DNA from: PHAA01 sp964494735
GTDB lineage: Bacteria; Bacillota; Syntrophomonadia; Syntrophomonadales; Syntrophomonadaceae
Direction: 5' to 3'
DNA: 64,000 nucleotides
NCBI GenBank assembly: GCA_964494735.1
Contig: CAZBSD010000003.1
Span: 1 to 64,000, forward strand
Every line of letters begins with the position of its first letter. Positions within the stretch are counted from its first letter, which is position 1. Below the pieces are notes generated by a model, which ran no database searches, had not been told where the DNA came from, and saw nothing but the letters and a program-made list of their open reading frames with translations. Of this stretch, positions 36,929 to 45,573 are shown piece after piece. A program made the position numbers and the translations under genes.

Positions 36929-37190
36929 CCATCGTCACTCCCGCCGGCTTATAGTCAATCTTGACCACCGCCGCCACCCGGGGTATCCCGGCCTGTTTGC
37001 ACAATTCCAAGGCTTTTTCCACCAGCCCCAGCAAGGTCGTGACATCCCCTTCGATGGTGGTCTCCATGGGGCCTACCTGGTAGGGCAAACCTGACTGGGC
37101 AATCAGGGCGATAACCTGGTCAACTGCCGGATATATCTCCTCTTCGCTGACCACCGGCAGTATCTGCAAACTTAAATTAGCCTCTGCCAT
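36900..37190 (-). CDS. Thiamine-binding MTH1187/YkoF-type protein
   Basis: A 96-residue MTH1187-family protein (LSLQILPVV, VDQVIALIAQSGLPYQVGPMETTIEGD, VAAVVKIDY). ATG 37190 follows AGGAGG by 8 bases. Members bind thiamine or its pyrimidine part and are often found with thiamine transporters; here it is the first gene after a TPP riboswitch, which supports that link. Confidence 0.85.
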   Translation of the reverse strand: MAEANLSLQILPVVSEEEIYPAVDQVIALIAQSGLPYQVGPMETTIEGDVTTLLGLVEKALELCKQAGIPRVAAVVKIDYKPAGVTMDEKVGKYRQ

Positions 37191-37219
37191 TCTATTCACC
37201 TCCTATCGGTTGCAGGCAT

Positions 37220-37255
37220 AAAAATAGGCCTTTTACCCTTCGTGAGTAAAAGACC
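37220..37255 (-). terminator. Attenuator terminator of the TPP riboswitch
   Basis: On the minus strand GGTCTTTTAC pairs with GTAAAAGGCC (one G-U) across a 9-base loop, followed by TATTTTT. It lies between the aptamer and the first gene and is the expected off-state hairpin. Confidence 0.8.
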
Positions 37256-37283
37256 ACAGCGCGTTAAAGGCTTGGTTATAAAG

Positions 37284-37365
37284 CATTTCCTACGCTGGCA
37301 TTACCCAGATCAGGTCCTCGGGTCAGATCTGACATCTTTCTCAGCCGCTGGCACGGCTCCCCGAT
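37284..37365 (-). ncRNA. TPP riboswitch (THI element)
   Basis: Minus-strand sequence shows the conserved parts in order: GGGGAGCC, GGCTGAGA, GACCC, then CCTGATCTGGGTAATGCCAG and CGTAGG. With the terminator hairpin downstream this is a transcription-attenuation riboswitch that turns off the thiXYZ-type operon when thiamine pyrophosphate is plentiful. Confidence 0.96.
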
Positions 37366-37485
37366 GCATGTTCCTATTATTATCCTTAATCCAACTGGTG
37401 GCAAGATAAATCTATTTATTTCCGGCCAACCTTACCGCGATTTGATCGTTTCCGGCTGCCCTGGGTTACGCCAACCCATTCTGCT

Positions 37486-37851
37486 CTAGTGCTGGTGGTG
37501 ATGGTCACCGGAGTGGCTGTTACAGATAACATTCTGATCCTGGAGCTGACCATTCAGGAATTTGGCCAGGACTTCATCACTGGAACCGGACGCTCCCCGG
37601 ATGACCTTCAACCCGTTCAGCTGCAGCGCCTGCAGGGCGGGTCCCCCAATTCCTCCCGTGATCACCAGGGATACCCCTTCGGATATCAATAAGCCCGATA
37701 GGCCGGCATGATTATGCTGCAGGGCTTCGCTGCTTATCACGCTACGATTGGTGACCTGTCCTTCCTCCAGCTGGCACACCAGGAAACTCCGGCTCTGGCC
37801 AAAGTGCTGATTTAACATATCCCCATCTATGGGCATGGCTATCTTCATCAT
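37486..37851 (-). CDS. NifX/NafY-type (dinitrogenase cofactor-like) protein
   Basis: A 121-residue protein of the NifB/NifX/MTH1175-like fold: MKIAMPIDGDMLNQHFGQSRSFLV start and VITGGIGGPALQAL. The tail ends in SHSGDHHHQH, a histidine-rich stretch that may bind metal. No nitrogenase genes are in the window, so it is one of the stand-alone members common in anaerobes whose role is unknown. Confidence 0.85.
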   Translation of the reverse strand: MMKIAMPIDGDMLNQHFGQSRSFLVCQLEEGQVTNRSVISSEALQHNHAGLSGLLISEGVSLVITGGIGGPALQALQLNGLKVIRGASGSSDEVLAKFLNGQLQDQNVICNSHSGDHHHQH

Positions 37852-37917
37852 CCATTCTCCTTTTCACTAATTATTATAGTTCCGCAGCTTATTATAACCA
37901 CTTTTGCGCAGATCTTA

Positions 37918-38829
37918 TCACTGCCCCGGCATCCTGTGGCCTGATATCAGCCAGGGGGCCGGGAAAGGCTCCACCATGTGTTTGCTGTTGACCCGGGACA
38001 CCTCCACCTTGATAACCTCGGTCCGCTCCAGGCCGTTTTCCTTGAATATGGCCGGGAGAGAGTTGAGGATGTCGAAGTCCAGCGTGTAGATGACCAGGTT
38101 TATGTTGGGGTTGACAGTCAGCAGGCTCTTGATCTCGCTGCCAATCCGGGGGGAGGCTACAATGAATCCGATGTCCGGGACCGGCATTCCCGCCAGGATG
38201 CCGTTTTCCAAGGAATCGAGGATGATCACGTTGTTAAGCCCGAATTTGTCCACATTGCATTGCATGGTGACCCGGTCCTTGCGGTCATATTCGATGGCGA
38301 TAACATTGCCCTCAACCGCGATCATGGAGGCTTCCACGGCGATGCTCTCCCCCGAAATTATGCATATATTGTCCTGGTCGCCCAGGTTGAGTTTGTTCAT
38401 TATGACCGCCCGCACTTCCCGGCATACATAATGCACCGAGCCGCAGGAGAAACGGCTGTTGTCCATACCAATGTGGTTGTTGGCCGCCGCGTTGGGATTC
38501 AGCACCAGCATGGCGGCGGAGGCGTTGATGCCGCGGTTGATCATCTCCGAGACCGGGTGGTGTTTCATCTCCCCGGATGGCTCCGACCCTTCGTTGTACC
38601 AGATGACGCAGTCGCCCAGTTCTGCGTTCCACATGTCATAGAAAATATCCGGGTGGCCTTCATCGGTAAAGACCAGCACCGCCCGGTTGCACATGACGGT
38701 GGGGATCAGGTTCTTGTTGCGGCCGGTGATATCCAGCATCTTGATGCTGGTCAGGTTGATCTCCGTGTTGTCGGCAAAGTAGCGGAGCCAGGCTAAAATA
38801 TCGTCATTCGTAAATAATGTCTTTTCCAC
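37918..38829 (-). CDS. CbiE/CbiT-like protein with altered SAM motif
   Basis: A 303-residue protein starting at GTG 38829 behind AAGGAGGAGG. Its second half has the layout of the CbiT/CobL methyltransferase domain: CREVRAVIMNKLNLGDQDN, then a strand, VIAIEYDRKDRVTMQCNVDKFGLNNVIIL and a late IKVEVSRVNS. But where CbiT has a glycine-rich SAM loop (WDIGAGTGS), this protein reads CIISGESIAVEAS, lacking most glycines. It may have lost methyl transfer or bind another ligand. It lies 61 bases downstream of porB on the same strand and is probably in that operon, far from any cobalamin pathway gene except cobB at 57.8 kb. Confidence 0.6.
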   Translation of the reverse strand: MEKTLFTNDDILAWLRYFADNTEINLTSIKMLDITGRNKNLIPTVMCNRAVLVFTDEGHPDIFYDMWNAELGDCVIWYNEGSEPSGEMKHHPVSEMINRGINASAAMLVLNPNAAANNHIGMDNSRFSCGSVHYVCREVRAVIMNKLNLGDQDNICIISGESIAVEASMIAVEGNVIAIEYDRKDRVTMQCNVDKFGLNNVIILDSLENGILAGMPVPDIGFIVASPRIGSEIKSLLTVNPNINLVIYTLDFDILNSLPAIFKENGLERTEVIKVEVSRVNSKHMVEPFPAPWLISGHRMPGQ

Positions 38830-38890
38830 AGGCCAAACCTCCTCCTTAACAGTAATCATACAATATCGCGGTGATTTTCTCAGCTGAGAT

Positions 38891-39829
38891 TTAAGCCTGG
38901 GTGCGCTCCAGCAAGCGTTCCCACTTGTGATCCACATATTGCTGGGCGGCTTCGATCATCCATTCATTGCCCTTCTGGAACATATGGCGGAACCGGCCCT
39001 GGGGACGCAGGAAGTCCGTCACCGGCAGCTTTTTCCGGGGTGTATAGCTTAGCCGCCAGACCCCTTCTTCCACTTCGAACAAGGGCCAGACACAAGTATC
39101 GACTGCCAGCTTGGTGATCTCGGCCAGTTTAGCCGCGGGGTAATCCCAACCGCGCGGACAGGGGGACAGGATATTCAAAAAGCAGGGGCCCTCGATATAG
39201 ATGGCATTATGGGCTTTGGTATGGAGATCCTTGAAATTACCCAACGGGGCGGTCTGAGCCACATAAGGGATATTGTGGGCCACCAGGATCTCGGTCAGGT
39301 CCTTCTTGTTCTGTTTCTTGCCCTGGCGCACCGAACCTACCGGGGTGGTGGTGGTGCGGGCAAAGCTGGGAGTCGAGGATGAACGCTGGATGCCGGTATT
39401 CATATAGGCTTCGTTGTCATAACAGACGTAGACCATGTCATGACCTCGTTCCATCGCCCCCGACAGGGATTGAAAACCTATATCATAGGTCCCGCCGTCA
39501 CCGGCAAAGGTGATGAATTTGATGGTCCCGTCCACCTTGCCGCGGCGGCGCAAAGCGTTGTAGGCCGCCTCTACACCGGAACAGGTAGCGGCGGAGTTTT
39601 CGAAGGCGGAGTGGATATAGCTGTCCATGTAGGCGGTGTAGGGATACATGAAGGTGGAGACCTCCAGGCAGCTGGTGGCGTTGATCACTACCGCCCGGTC
39701 CTCCTTGTCAAGGGCGCGCAGCACCCCCGACACGATGACCCCGGCCCCACAACCGGCACAGAGCCGATGTCCTCCGGTCAGGCGGACCGGCTTTTCCACT
39801 TCGCGTTTCAGATTATAAACGGTGCTCAT
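38891..39829 (-). CDS. porB: 2-oxoacid:ferredoxin oxidoreductase beta subunit
   Basis: A 312-residue TPP-binding subunit: HRLCAGCGAGVIV near the N-terminus and FAGDGGTYDIGFQSLSGAMERGHD, the TPP-Mg site. Also ILSPCPRGW. Overlaps porA by four bases. With the other three subunits it oxidises pyruvate (or a related 2-oxoacid) to acyl-CoA, reducing ferredoxin, or runs in reverse. Confidence 0.94.
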   Translation of the reverse strand: MSTVYNLKREVEKPVRLTGGHRLCAGCGAGVIVSGVLRALDKEDRAVVINATSCLEVSTFMYPYTAYMDSYIHSAFENSAATCSGVEAAYNALRRRGKVDGTIKFITFAGDGGTYDIGFQSLSGAMERGHDMVYVCYDNEAYMNTGIQRSSSTPSFARTTTTPVGSVRQGKKQNKKDLTEILVAHNIPYVAQTAPLGNFKDLHTKAHNAIYIEGPCFLNILSPCPRGWDYPAAKLAEITKLAVDTCVWPLFEVEEGVWRLSYTPRKKLPVTDFLRPQGRFRHMFQKGNEWMIEAAQQYVDHKWERLLERTQA

Positions 39830-41016
39830 TTTGTTTCCTCCTTCGACCTCTGTCCCATGTGACTGTAAACCGGTCCCGTCTCTCCGCTGGCGGCGATGTC
39901 GGCCAACCGTCCGAAAACATTTTCGATATCCTCGGTTTTAACATCGCGGCCGCCCAGTCCATAGACAATATTGACCAGATAGGGGCGCTCCTTGAGGTCA
40001 TAAAGAGCGCTGCGGGTCTCGGCGAAAAGCGGTCCGCCGTTGGCCGAGAAGCCCTCGGATTTGTCCATGACCGCTGCTGCCTGGGTATGGGCCAGGACCC
40101 GGGCCAATTCTTCACCGGGGAAAGGCCGGAATACCCGCACCTTGACCAACCCCGCCTTCACGCCCCGTTCCCGCAGCTGGTCGACCGCCGCTTTGGCGGT
40201 ACCGGCGGTGGAGCCGATCAGGACCAGAGCCAGCTGGGCATCTTCCATCATATATGCTTCGATCAGGCCGTAGGAGCGGCCGGACACCTTTTCGAACTCG
40301 GCGGCTACCTCCAGTATGCGGGCTTTGGCTGCTTTCATAGCCTCAGCCTCCTGGATCTTGTGTTCCATGTAATAGGAGCTTATATCGTATGGTCCTACCG
40401 CCAAAGGATTTTCAGCCTTCAGCAGGTAATTCTCGGGTTGGTATTCCCCCACGAACTGGCGCACCGCCTCGGTCTCCAACAATTGAATGTTCTCCACCGC
40501 GTGACTGGTGATGAAACCATCCATACAGGTCATGACCGGCAGCCGCACGCTGGGGCTCTCGCCGACAGGCATGGCCATGATGAAATTATCATAAGCCTCC
40601 TGGTTGTTTTCCGCATAGATCTGGATCCAGCCGGCGTCCCGGGCTCCCATCGAGTCGGAATGGTCGGCGTTTATATTTATAGGCCCGGACAGAGCCCGGT
40701 TGACGCAGGCCAGGGTGATGGGCAGGCGGGAGGACGCCGCCACATACAGAAGCTCGTACATCAAAGCCAGTCCGCAGGATGAGGTGGCGCTTATGGAGCG
40801 GGCTCCGGCCGCCTGGGCGGCGATGCACACCGACATCGAGCTGTGCTCCGACTCCACCGTCACATATTCGGTATTGACCTCGCCGTCGGCTACATAGCTG
40901 GCGAAATACTCAGGTATCTCGGTGGAGGGGGTGATGGGGAAAGCTCCCATGACATCAGGATTTATCTGCTTCATGGCGTAAGCTACCGCCTCGTTGCCGG
41001 ACATACGGTCGCTCAT
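39826..41016 (-). CDS. porA: 2-oxoacid:ferredoxin oxidoreductase alpha subunit
   Basis: A 396-residue alpha subunit: GNEAVAYAMKQINPDVMGAFPITPSTEI, YVTVESEHSSMSVCIAAQAAGAR and the PININADHSDSMGARDAGWIQ segment typical of pyruvate enzymes rather than 2-oxoglutarate ones. Overlaps both neighbours by four bases. Confidence 0.94.
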   Translation of the reverse strand: MSDRMSGNEAVAYAMKQINPDVMGAFPITPSTEIPEYFASYVADGEVNTEYVTVESEHSSMSVCIAAQAAGARSISATSSCGLALMYELLYVAASSRLPITLACVNRALSGPININADHSDSMGARDAGWIQIYAENNQEAYDNFIMAMPVGESPSVRLPVMTCMDGFITSHAVENIQLLETEAVRQFVGEYQPENYLLKAENPLAVGPYDISSYYMEHKIQEAEAMKAAKARILEVAAEFEKVSGRSYGLIEAYMMEDAQLALVLIGSTAGTAKAAVDQLRERGVKAGLVKVRVFRPFPGEELARVLAHTQAAAVMDKSEGFSANGGPLFAETRSALYDLKERPYLVNIVYGLGGRDVKTEDIENVFGRLADIAASGETGPVYSHMGQRSKEETK

Positions 41017-41324
41017 CGCGGCTCACCTCCTGCTACCATGGTGATCGCCGCCGGGAATGGACATACTTCCACACAGATGCCACAGCCCTTGCAGTGCATA
41101 TAATCGAAATCCAACCGTTTCCCATTCTCTACCGGAATGGCGCTGTCGGGGCAGAAGGGCACGCACAGCATGCAGTGCTTGCAGGCCTCGGCATGGAAAA
41201 CGGGGGTGTCGGTGCGCCAGGTACCGGTATTGAACAGCCGGGCGGTACCCGGTTCATATATCTCCCCGCCGGGGGTCAAGTCCTGCCAGGGAGTATGTTC
41301 GTTGATGTCTTTGGCACGGATCAT
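41013..41324 (-). CDS. porD: 2-oxoacid:ferredoxin oxidoreductase delta (ferredoxin) subunit
   Basis: A 103-residue two-cluster ferredoxin with CKHCMLCVPFCPDSAI and CKGCGICVEVCPFPAA. It carries electrons from the alpha/beta/gamma core to free ferredoxin. Overlaps porC and porA by four bases each. Confidence 0.94.
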   Translation of the reverse strand: MIRAKDINEHTPWQDLTPGGEIYEPGTARLFNTGTWRTDTPVFHAEACKHCMLCVPFCPDSAIPVENGKRLDFDYMHCKGCGICVEVCPFPAAITMVAGGEPR

Positions 41325-41908
41325 CCTACCTGCACCTCCTGCATGGATTTTCGCAGTGAAGCCATATTGCCCTCGACCACCTCCGGCTTGGCCGCGAATT
41401 TATGTTTAAAAGATTCTTCTATCTGGGTTAGAAAGGACTCACTTCCCAAAACCCCGCTCACCTTGACCGCGGCTGCCAGCATGGGGGTGTTGGGCAGGTT
41501 GCTGCCCAGGAATTCCTCCGATATGCGGCGGGCATCCACGGTACAAACCGTTCCCGCCCAGCCCCGCAGCCGGGGACGCATCTCTTCGGGCGAGCCCGGG
41601 GTGTTGATGATCACCGCCCCGCCCTGTTTTAGTCCTCCAGTGACATCGACCCCCTCCAGCAGGGTCTCATCGACTACGATCACATAGTCGGGATAATAAA
41701 TGTTGGAGTGGATGGTGCATCGTTTCTCACTGATGCGGTTATAAGCCGTGATCGGGGCTCCCATCCGTTCCGGCCCGTATTCGGGGAATCCCTGCACGAA
41801 CTTCCCCTGCAAGGCAGCCACATCCGCCAGCAACAGGCAGGCGGTCTTGGCCCCCTGGCCGCCCCGGCCATGCCAGCGAAATTCCACCATCTGGTTGGTT
41901 GCCATCAT
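41321..41908 (-). CDS. porC: 2-oxoacid:ferredoxin oxidoreductase gamma subunit
   Basis: A 195-residue gamma subunit: FRWHGRGGQGAKTACLLLADVAAL and FPEYGPERMGAPITAYNRIS. First gene of the four-gene unit (order gamma, delta, alpha, beta), preceded by GAGGAGGG and by a T-box leader. Confidence 0.94.
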   Translation of the reverse strand: MMATNQMVEFRWHGRGGQGAKTACLLLADVAALQGKFVQGFPEYGPERMGAPITAYNRISEKRCTIHSNIYYPDYVIVVDETLLEGVDVTGGLKQGGAVIINTPGSPEEMRPRLRGWAGTVCTVDARRISEEFLGSNLPNTPMLAAAVKVSGVLGSESFLTQIEESFKHKFAAKPEVVEGNMASLRKSMQEVQVG

Positions 41909-41921
41909 CTTCCCTCCTCGA

Positions 41922-42190
41922 TAAAATCAAACGGCTCCCGTCCCCTAAAGGGACGGAAGCCTGAATAGACATCCGCTGTACCACCCGTTAATTACAAACA
42001 TACCAACATATGCGTTCCCGGTCACGGGGGAAAACCGTCGGAGCCTACTGGATCAATCGTTCGGTCCGCAGCTCGGGAGTGATTTTCCGGTTCAGACTAC
42101 TGGCGCCAGGCTTCCACCCTCCCCGGCTCGCTGTGACGTTGGGCTGAAACGTACTCTCTCCGTCGTTGCCTTTGCTGTTTTTGAATTATA
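41922..42190 (-). ncRNA. T-box leader of the porCDAB operon
   Basis: On the minus strand: GGAGAGAGTACG (AGTA of the specifier loop), AGCGAGCCGGGGAGGGTGGAAG (stem I distal part), GGAAAATCACTCCCGAGCTG, and the T-box ACGGGTGGTACAGCGGAT at 41988-41971. It is followed by a GGCTTCCGTCCC/GGGACGGGAGCC terminator with a TTTGATTTT tail (41961-41922). By position after GAA the specifier is ATC (42083-42081), isoleucine. Tentative on the codon, firm on the class. Confidence 0.87.
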
Positions 42191-42196
42191 GATAAA

Positions 42197-42225
42197 AATA
42201 TACTCAAGCGGCCCTGATTTGTCAA
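42197..42225 (-). promoter_or_regulatory. Sigma-A promoter of the T-box/por transcript
   Basis: Minus-strand TTGACA (42225-42220), 17-base spacer, TATATT (42202-42197). Close to consensus and placed just before the T-box leader. Confidence 0.8.
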
Positions 42226-42300
42226 TCACTGACTTTTTTCCAGACCGAAAAACAACTCAGCCGCCCAACGCCCAATTTCCCAGGCTGGACCCCAGCTCAC

Positions 42301-43632
42301 CTACTTGAACTGGTTCAAACACAGCAGGACCGGGTCCCAGACCGGGCTGAAGGGCGGCGCATAGGCCATATCGAAATCATACATCTGCCTGAGGGTGGCT
42401 TCCATGGTGATGGCCGCGGCGATGGCATCGATCCGCTTGCCCGAGCCGGAATGGCCTACTATCTGGGCGCCTATGATCCGCTCGCTGTCGGCAGCGGCGG
42501 TCATCTTCACCCATATGTCGCCGGCCAGTCCGGGCAGGGCGGCGGTCCGGCATTGTACCCGCTGGCTGATGGCTTTGAGCCCTTTGGCGTGGCACTCCTC
42601 TTCCGTCAAACCGGTGCGGGAGATCTCCAAGTCATGCACCCGGGCGATGCCCGTCCCCAGAATCCCTCGGAAGTATGCATTCCCGCCGGCGGCATTCTCA
42701 CCGGCCACCCGGCCCTGTTTGTTGGCAGTGGTCCCCATGGGGACGTAAACATCATGGCCGGTGATCAGGTTGGTGGTGGTGGCGCAGTCCCCGCCCGAAT
42801 AGACTCCGGTTGCACTGGTCTCCATACGGCTGTTGACCTTGATGGCTTGATTGACTCCCAGCTGGATGCCGGCAGCCGCGGCCAATTCGGAATTAGGGCG
42901 CACCCCTATGGCTATCAGCACAAAATCAGCCGGGATGGTTCCGTCGCGGGTCACCGCCGCCTCAACCGCTGAGCCTCCTTCAAAGCCGATCACCTCCTGG
43001 TTGACCAATACCTTTACCCCGTGCAGCTCCAGGTGCTGCTGAATTATGGCCGCCATATCCGCGTCCATGTTGGGGCTGATGTGGGGGCCGCGTTCGGCCA
43101 GAGTCACCTGGCAGCCCAGCTCGGTAAGGTTTTCAGTCATCTCCAATCCTATGTAGCCGGCGCCGATTATCAAAACATGCTGCGGTCTGCGCCGCTGCAG
43201 ATCATCCTTGATGGCGGCCCCATCGCTGATGGTGCGCAAAGTGAAAATGCCCGCTTTGTCCATGCCCGGCCAATCCGCGACCACCGGTCTCCCCCCGGTG
43301 GCGATGACCAGTTTGTCATATTCCTCTTCAAACTGCCGATTTGCAACCAGGTCGGTGAATGCAACCCTGCGCTGCCGCACATCGATTTCGGTAGCCCGGC
43401 AGGATGGCTTCACATCTATGCGCTGTTGGGCAAAACTCTCCACCGAGCGGTGCAGCAGTTTTTCCTTGGTTGTTATCAAACCGCCGATGAAATAAGGGAG
43501 ACCGCAGGCCCCATACGAGATATACTCACCCTCAGCAAATACCTTGATCTCCATCTGCGGGTCGACCCGCCGGGCTTTAGCCGCCGCACTGGTTCCGGCC
43601 GCCACCGCTCCTATCACGAGTAATTTCGCCAT
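42301..43632 (-). CDS. CoA-disulfide reductase / NADH oxidase-like flavoprotein
   Basis: A 443-residue pyridine nucleotide-disulfide oxidoreductase. FAD motif VIGAVAAGTSAAAKARRVDP, redox cysteine in SYGACGLPYFIGG near residue 44, NAD motif IIGAGYIGLEMTENL and YSGGDCAT. The single-cysteine active site is that of CoA-disulfide reductase, NADH oxidase and NAD(P)H sulfur oxidoreductase; the three cannot be told apart by sequence alone. No rhodanese domain, unlike the paralogue at 59693. Confidence 0.88.
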   Translation of the reverse strand: MAKLLVIGAVAAGTSAAAKARRVDPQMEIKVFAEGEYISYGACGLPYFIGGLITTKEKLLHRSVESFAQQRIDVKPSCRATEIDVRQRRVAFTDLVANRQFEEEYDKLVIATGGRPVVADWPGMDKAGIFTLRTISDGAAIKDDLQRRRPQHVLIIGAGYIGLEMTENLTELGCQVTLAERGPHISPNMDADMAAIIQQHLELHGVKVLVNQEVIGFEGGSAVEAAVTRDGTIPADFVLIAIGVRPNSELAAAAGIQLGVNQAIKVNSRMETSATGVYSGGDCATTTNLITGHDVYVPMGTTANKQGRVAGENAAGGNAYFRGILGTGIARVHDLEISRTGLTEEECHAKGLKAISQRVQCRTAALPGLAGDIWVKMTAAADSERIIGAQIVGHSGSGKRIDAIAAAITMEATLRQMYDFDMAYAPPFSPVWDPVLLCLNQFK

Positions 43633-44032
43633 CGTTCATCGCCTCCCTTGATTTTGTTCTGGAATCCCGGCTGCCATTGGTTCATGTTTGGGGTATACCA
43701 TCATTATATAAGATGCTCGTCTCCGCCCATAATATCAGCCCCGGAAAACGACTTCAATATGGGTGCGAAAGCGACCACCTCAGGATGAATAGCATAAACC
43801 AGCCACGGCAAGGCCCGCCACCATTCCAGAAGCAAAGAAAAATTCCCACTGCTTCCGTAATTCCTACTTGCTTAGCATCCCAAAAAACTCTATACTCATA
43901 TCAGCGAACGTGTGTTCCCGCGCTGCTGGCCGAGCGCCGCAAAAAGGTATTTGGGCTCCACATTTCGCCTTGCTTCCCGCCTGGGGTCTGTTATTATTAT
44001 TTAAGTATTTTGCTGGGAAAGGCAGATGAACG
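43633..44032. other. Gene-free stretch
   Basis: 400 bases upstream of the flavoprotein gene. I see a TATAAT hexamer facing it (43708-43703) without a matching -35, and no coding frame with a credible start. Confidence 0.4.
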
Positions 44033-44272
44033 ATGTTATTCAAGGCGATCGTGGAGATCCGGGACAACCAGGCCCGTATCACCAAGGAAGAGGACTCCCG
44101 TTTCCGCAGGGGGGAAGTGGTCAGCGAAATGGAGATCATCCCCAAAGGAACCATCCTCGATGTCTATGGCTATGGGCTGGACAGCCAGCACGCCATGTAC
44201 TTCGTGGCCTACAACGAACAGATATCCAGGACCTTCATAACTATCGCCTCCAGGTATTGCCGGCCGCTGTGA
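44033..44272 (+). CDS. Small hypothetical protein
   Basis: A 79-residue protein, beta-rich and charged (MLFKAIVEIRDNQARITKEE, GTILDVYGYG), with no recognised family. The ATG follows GGAAAGGC at about 12 bases. It sits directly before a helicase remnant and may itself be intact. Function unknown. Confidence 0.45.
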   Translation: MLFKAIVEIRDNQARITKEEDSRFRRGEVVSEMEIIPKGTILDVYGYGLDSQHAMYFVAYNEQISRTFITIASRYCRPL

Positions 44273-44275
44273 TAT

Positions 44276-44739
44276 AACCAGATCGGCGGGCGAGGAAAGC
44301 AGCCTGGAAAACTACCTGGCCCACGTGGCCCTGCTGACCAACACCGACGCGGCGACTGGCCTTCGTGGCCTTCACCCGGGCTGAGAAGGCACTGTTCCTC
44401 ACCGACGCCGAGGGCCGCAACCTGGATGGTTCTTTCCGCTATCCGTCCCGCTTCATCTTCAATGTGGACAAGCAACTGCTGGCTTACACCAACGAACTGG
44501 ATGAGGGCCTGGTATCCCAGACCAATTGGGCCATCCACACCAGTGAAAATATGCTCCGGTCGGTGGCCGGCCTTACCGCTTTCCAGGCCGGCGACCGAAT
44601 CGTTCACAACATCATGGGGGCCGGGACAGTGCTGGAAGTCGACCGCGACAGCGCCGCCTACCTAATTAAATTTGACGATCTGGATACCCAGCGTAATATC
44701 AGCTTTAAAGCCAAGATGGGCCGGGAGACGGCTGATTGA
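44276..44739 (+). pseudogene. UvrD/PcrA-type helicase remnant with internal deletion
   Basis: Two pieces of a superfamily 1 helicase are joined out of frame. The first, from about 44280, reads ESSLENYLAHVALLTNTDAAT, which in UvrD-like helicases precedes the motif V/VI core. It runs directly into RLAFVAFTRAEKALFLTDAEG (motif VI, from about 44351) in a shifted frame; the DNA between, which should encode motif V, is missing. The rest (GSFRYPSRFIFNVD and a C-terminal AGDRIVHNIMGAGTVLEVD domain) is well kept to the stop at 44739. The whole N-terminal helicase is absent, so this is a degraded gene end. Confidence 0.8.
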
Positions 44740-44921
44740 AAATGAAGCTGGCGAAAAGAATTTAAGAGTGAAAAAAAGGAATGTTTACAAACGCCGCGAA
44801 TAAGGTAAATGGTCAAACCAAGCTTTAGCTGATACAGCCGGTCGCAGGCATGATGACCAGTAGTAACATTTCCCAAGGTCGGCGTAATTTGAAGTAACCC
44901 GTTATCAACAGGAGGAAGACT

Positions 44922-45131
44922 ATGGCCAAGAGGACCCCCGAACAAGCCATCCGCGCTTTTTGCTTGGAATGCTCCAATCACAGCAAAAAGGAAGTAGAGT
45001 TGTGCGCGATGCCCAAGTGTCCGCTCTATCCGTACCGATTGAAGCCCAACCAGGAATCCCGCGTCTATAAGGACGAACCCACCCAGGAAGAAAAGGAAAG
45101 AGAGCCAGAGACTTTAACTTTGTTTGATTAA
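44922..45131 (+). CDS. Small cysteine-cluster protein
   Basis: A 69-residue protein with IRAFCLECSNHSKKEVELCAMPKCPLYPYR, four cysteines in a CxxC ... C-x4-C pattern like a zinc knuckle. This motif occurs in short proteins of phages and Clostridia; function is unknown. Acidic tail. AGGAGG lies before the ATG at good spacing. Confidence 0.7.
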   Translation: MAKRTPEQAIRAFCLECSNHSKKEVELCAMPKCPLYPYRLKPNQESRVYKDEPTQEEKEREPETLTLFD

Positions 45132-45349
45132 GTGCTTGCTTCGGACATGGGGCGGCGGTAACCTGCCCGCGCCTGTTTCCTTACGATGAACGAGACTACC
45201 AGCTCATCACTGCCTTTGCCGCCTTCCTCATCCATGGTGGCCATCCCCGAAGCCCGGTAGCGCCACAGTACTTCCTGCACCATATCGACTTTGTCGGGAG
45301 CACAGTCAACCATCATGTTGCTTAGAAGATTGTCCGGAATACTGTTCAC
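45128..45349 (-). CDS. Short frame, possible gene fragment
   Basis: 73 residues from GTG 45349 (or about 62 from an internal ATG pair), ending in a four-base overlap with the convergent gene. The codon use (GC-ending codons) and the stretch VDMVQEVLWRYRASGMATMDE look coding, yet there is no ribosome site and no family. It may be the end of a broken gene. Confidence 0.35.
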   Translation of the reverse strand: MNSIPDNLLSNMMVDCAPDKVDMVQEVLWRYRASGMATMDEEGGKGSDELVVSFIVRKQARAGYRRPMSEAST

Positions 45350-45507
45350 CTTTTACATCGAAACTGGTAAATTACGGTATATTTTGTGTAATTCGGTGCA
45401 TTTTAATGAATTCCAGTGCATTTCAGTGTATTTAGCCACTTACCATGCTTTTCGTTATTATTTGCGCTTAGACATTCGGCTGTTAAACTTCTATACCATA
45501 CGTAACA

Positions 45508-45573
45508 GAACCCGCCACACCTCTCACTAGTGCTCCACTAGCGATGTGACCCAGGGCGGGACGTTTTATTTTA
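45508..45573. terminator. Long hairpin with T-rich tail
   Basis: CCCGCC (45511) pairs with GGCGGG (45555); inside, CTAGTG-CTC-CACTAG is a second perfect stem. ACGTTTTATTTTA follows. Probably a terminator on the plus strand. The 350 bases from 45350 to 45697 hold no gene. Confidence 0.5.

Noticed and set aside
45361..45440. Short repeats GTGCATTT/GTGTATTT
   Set aside because: Three imperfect copies within an AT-rich gap; no spacer regularity as in CRISPR and no gene association.
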